Assembly (NCBI GenBank): GCA_905397405.1
Contig: CAJPVJ010000760.1
Coordinates: 1 to 20,673 of the forward strand
Reading direction: 5' to 3'
Source of the DNA: Oppiella nova
Taxonomy: Eukaryota; Arthropoda; Arachnida; Sarcoptiformes; Oppiidae
Length of the DNA: 20,673 nucleotides
Below, in pieces: positions 19,263-20,673 of this stretch. A program made the translations under genes and the position numbers. The notes beneath the pieces were generated by a model. That model made no database searches and was not told where the DNA came from. It saw only the letters and a list, made by a program, of their open reading frames with translations. The number at the start of each line of letters is the position of its first letter. Position 1 is the stretch's first letter.

Positions 19263-19957
19263 TGCTCTCATGAGTGCAGAGGAAAAACAGTTTTATAAAT
19301 ACTATAGTGAGCTGTGGTTGTCATACATGTTGTGCTGCAATATCGCGACTGACGGTCGGCTTACTCTGGAAATGCGATCACAAGAATTATATATATAAAC
19401 CTTCAAGAGTTGGCTGACATTTAAATTATAAACAAAAACTCATATTTTTCGACAAAACAACACAAACAGTCGTTTAGAAACCCAAAAAATAGCTAAACAT
19501 ATGGTCCGTAATTGAGGTGTATTTCAATAGAAATATTAACTCCCAATGGTTTAACAGTCTCTTTGCGGAAAATCCACACTTTTCTGGTGTACTGTATGTT
19601 TGGAGGGGAAAGGAAGGAAAGGGATCGAGACATAGAGATGTACCGTATATTAAATGATTTTATTAATAGAAACACTTACTGTAAAACCAGAAATTAAACA
19701 CAAATTTTTCTGTTTTAAACAAAAGCCCGGAATTAATATATCATAACATTTAGTGTGCCTTTTGAGTGAATAATCACATCAAACATATCCAACAAAAATG
19801 TGGATTATTTCTACAAAAACAATAAAAATTCTTCAAAACCATTCAAAATGTTTTAAAAATAAATTCTTAATTTTATTGACTGAGAAATGTTATAAAAATA
19901 TCCATTTATTGATTAATTAAAATGAAGTGCTTTTTGATTCCGCGAGAGAGAAGATCC

Positions 19958-19981
19958 GAGAGAGAGAGAGAGAGAGAGAGA
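19958..19981 (+). repeat. (GA)n run ending at an assembly gap
   Basis: A pure GA dinucleotide run five bases before the N at 19986, a typical place for an assembly to break. Confidence 0.9.
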
Positions 19982-19985
19982 CCGA

Positions 19986-19986
19986 N
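19986..19986. other. Assembly gap (single N)
   Basis: Everything to its right in the window is an inverted version of sequence to its left, starting at the first base after the N. Confidence 0.95.
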
Positions 19987-20026
19987 CTCTATCGTGTTGT
20001 GAAACACATATTACACATAATTATAG

Positions 20027-20136
20027 GCAATAGTGTGTCGCCAGAGATCTCAGATTCAAAGCCAATCATTAGGTTTTTTATGGTGTCGTTTAGAAATGAC
20101 TATATTTTAGCAGCAATTCTGGTGCCTATCGCCCTC
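20027..20136 (+). other. Possible exon with a hydrophobic segment, unidentified
   Basis: A TTATAG acceptor-like site precedes 20027. The frame then reads NSVSPEISDSKPIIRFFMV, followed by a likely membrane helix (DYILAAILVPIAL) to a GTAATA donor-like site after 20136; unspliced it stops at 20155-20157. The KP-x2-R...DYILAAI pattern weakly recalls the start of an ABCC-type transmembrane domain, but I would not name it. The same sequence is on the minus strand at 18726-18862, and partly again at 18598-18695. Confidence 0.2.
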
Positions 20137-20608
20137 GTAATACCAGTGCTCACATGAATTGGGAAATTCCGGAGCTCTATAAGAAAAGCACACATTGAAT
20201 TGGGGGAGACATGCAGTCGTGTTATGACGTGCCCATTATCGTTCAAATTATATAATTTATTAATAAAAGTGTATTTCGACTCACATTTAAAGCACGCTTT
20301 CGATGAATGCATTACTCGAATCGCAAATATTAAATATATTTTCCCAGAGATTAGAAATGGTTTTATGTGTCGACAGACTATTTAGAGACACAGACACTGT
20401 GTGAGGGAAACAATTTTTTATAAATACATTTTTTACAAATTAATCAGTAATTTATATTCTGATAATATTTGTTGAGCGATTTTTTCCATAAACTATATTA
20501 AAGTTATTATTTTTAGTTTTTCATTCTTTGATTCCTATTTATGATGACAAACAAAATCTAATGATTACGCGAATTAAACGTTAAAATAATTAATTCCCGA
20601 TTAATTAG

Positions 20609-20673
20609 AGGAGCATTCGGTGCGAAGGATATCAGTGGTACAGCCGACCCATCATCACCACCACCACAGCCAC
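20609..20673 (+). CDS. shn: schnurri exon start, inverted copy, cut by window end
   Basis: It begins with the same ATTAATTAG acceptor and reads EHSVRRISVVQPT then polyhistidine on the plus strand, identical to 17989-17925 on the minus strand. It continues beyond the window. If the scaffold is right, a second schnurri copy in the opposite orientation starts here; more likely this is an inverted haplotype fragment. Confidence 0.7.

Larger units (their letters stand above)
19987..20673. repeat. Inverted copy of 18068-18888
   Basis: 19987 pairs with 18888 and 20673 pairs with 18068 in reverse complement. Differences are scattered substitutions and small indels, the absence of the 128-bp doubling, and the mirror tract at 20150-20276. 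Allelic-level divergence suggests a second haplotype placed in the wrong orientation; a genuine inverted duplication is the alternative. Confidence 0.9.

Noticed and set aside
1-20673. CRISPR array, tRNA or rRNA genes, transposase or integrase
   Set aside because: None of the expected repeats, cloverleaf-type sequences or protein motifs was found by eye; a tRNAscan or Rfam run would be decisive for the RNA genes.

Overview
The window is eukaryotic nuclear DNA, very AT-rich outside exons, with multi-exon genes, short GT-AG introns (57, 63-68, 67 and 124 bp) plus one long intron. A Schnurri/HIVEP gene and an SLC18B1-type transporter point to an animal. Compact introns and AT-rich spacers fit an arthropod, possibly a mite, but that last step is a guess.

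Layout. (1) 996-3865, minus strand: an SLC18B1-like major facilitator transporter (vesicular polyamine transporter family). Its 3' end is missing, and exons 2-3 appear twice. (2) 3866-7298: intergenic AT-rich DNA holding a second copy (5326-5873) of the first 986 bases of the window, then a GC-richer promoter/5'UTR zone. (3) 7299-9093, plus strand: a complete two-exon C2H2 zinc-finger protein of 556 aa that I do not recognise. (4) 9123-11325: AT-rich intergenic DNA. (5) 11481-17989, minus strand: the C-terminal 1298 residues of a schnurri (HIVEP family) gene in four exons. They carry the second ZAS finger pair, an acidic tract, a finger triplet and three further C-terminal fingers. Upstream exons, including the N-terminal ZAS pair, are not visible. 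(6) 18053-20673: presumed intron or intergenic DNA, then a segment after the N at 19986 that repeats 18068-18888 in inverted orientation and runs back into the same schnurri exon on the plus strand.

The most unusual signal is structural. Two tracts of 127-128 bp exist as base-by-base complements in the SAME 5'-3' order: 1668-1795 versus 2280-2407, and 18471-18597 versus the inverted copy at 20150-20276, where the relation appears as a mirror. Known copying or inversion mechanisms give direct or reverse-complement copies, not parallel complements. A perfect 128-bp tandem duplication at 12496-12751 also breaks the schnurri reading frame, and a further partial repeat has an offset of exactly 128. 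The recurrence of 128 next to unmerged overlaps and single-N joins indicates a software or assembly artefact, probably a fixed k-mer or block length. Both genes should be read with this in mind: removing one 128-bp unit makes schnurri one continuous frame, and dropping the truncated exon 2-3 copy makes the transporter collinear with its family.

The transporter and the zinc-finger gene are divergent; the zinc-finger gene and schnurri are convergent. I see no operon-like or mobile system, tRNA, rRNA, CRISPR array or transposase.
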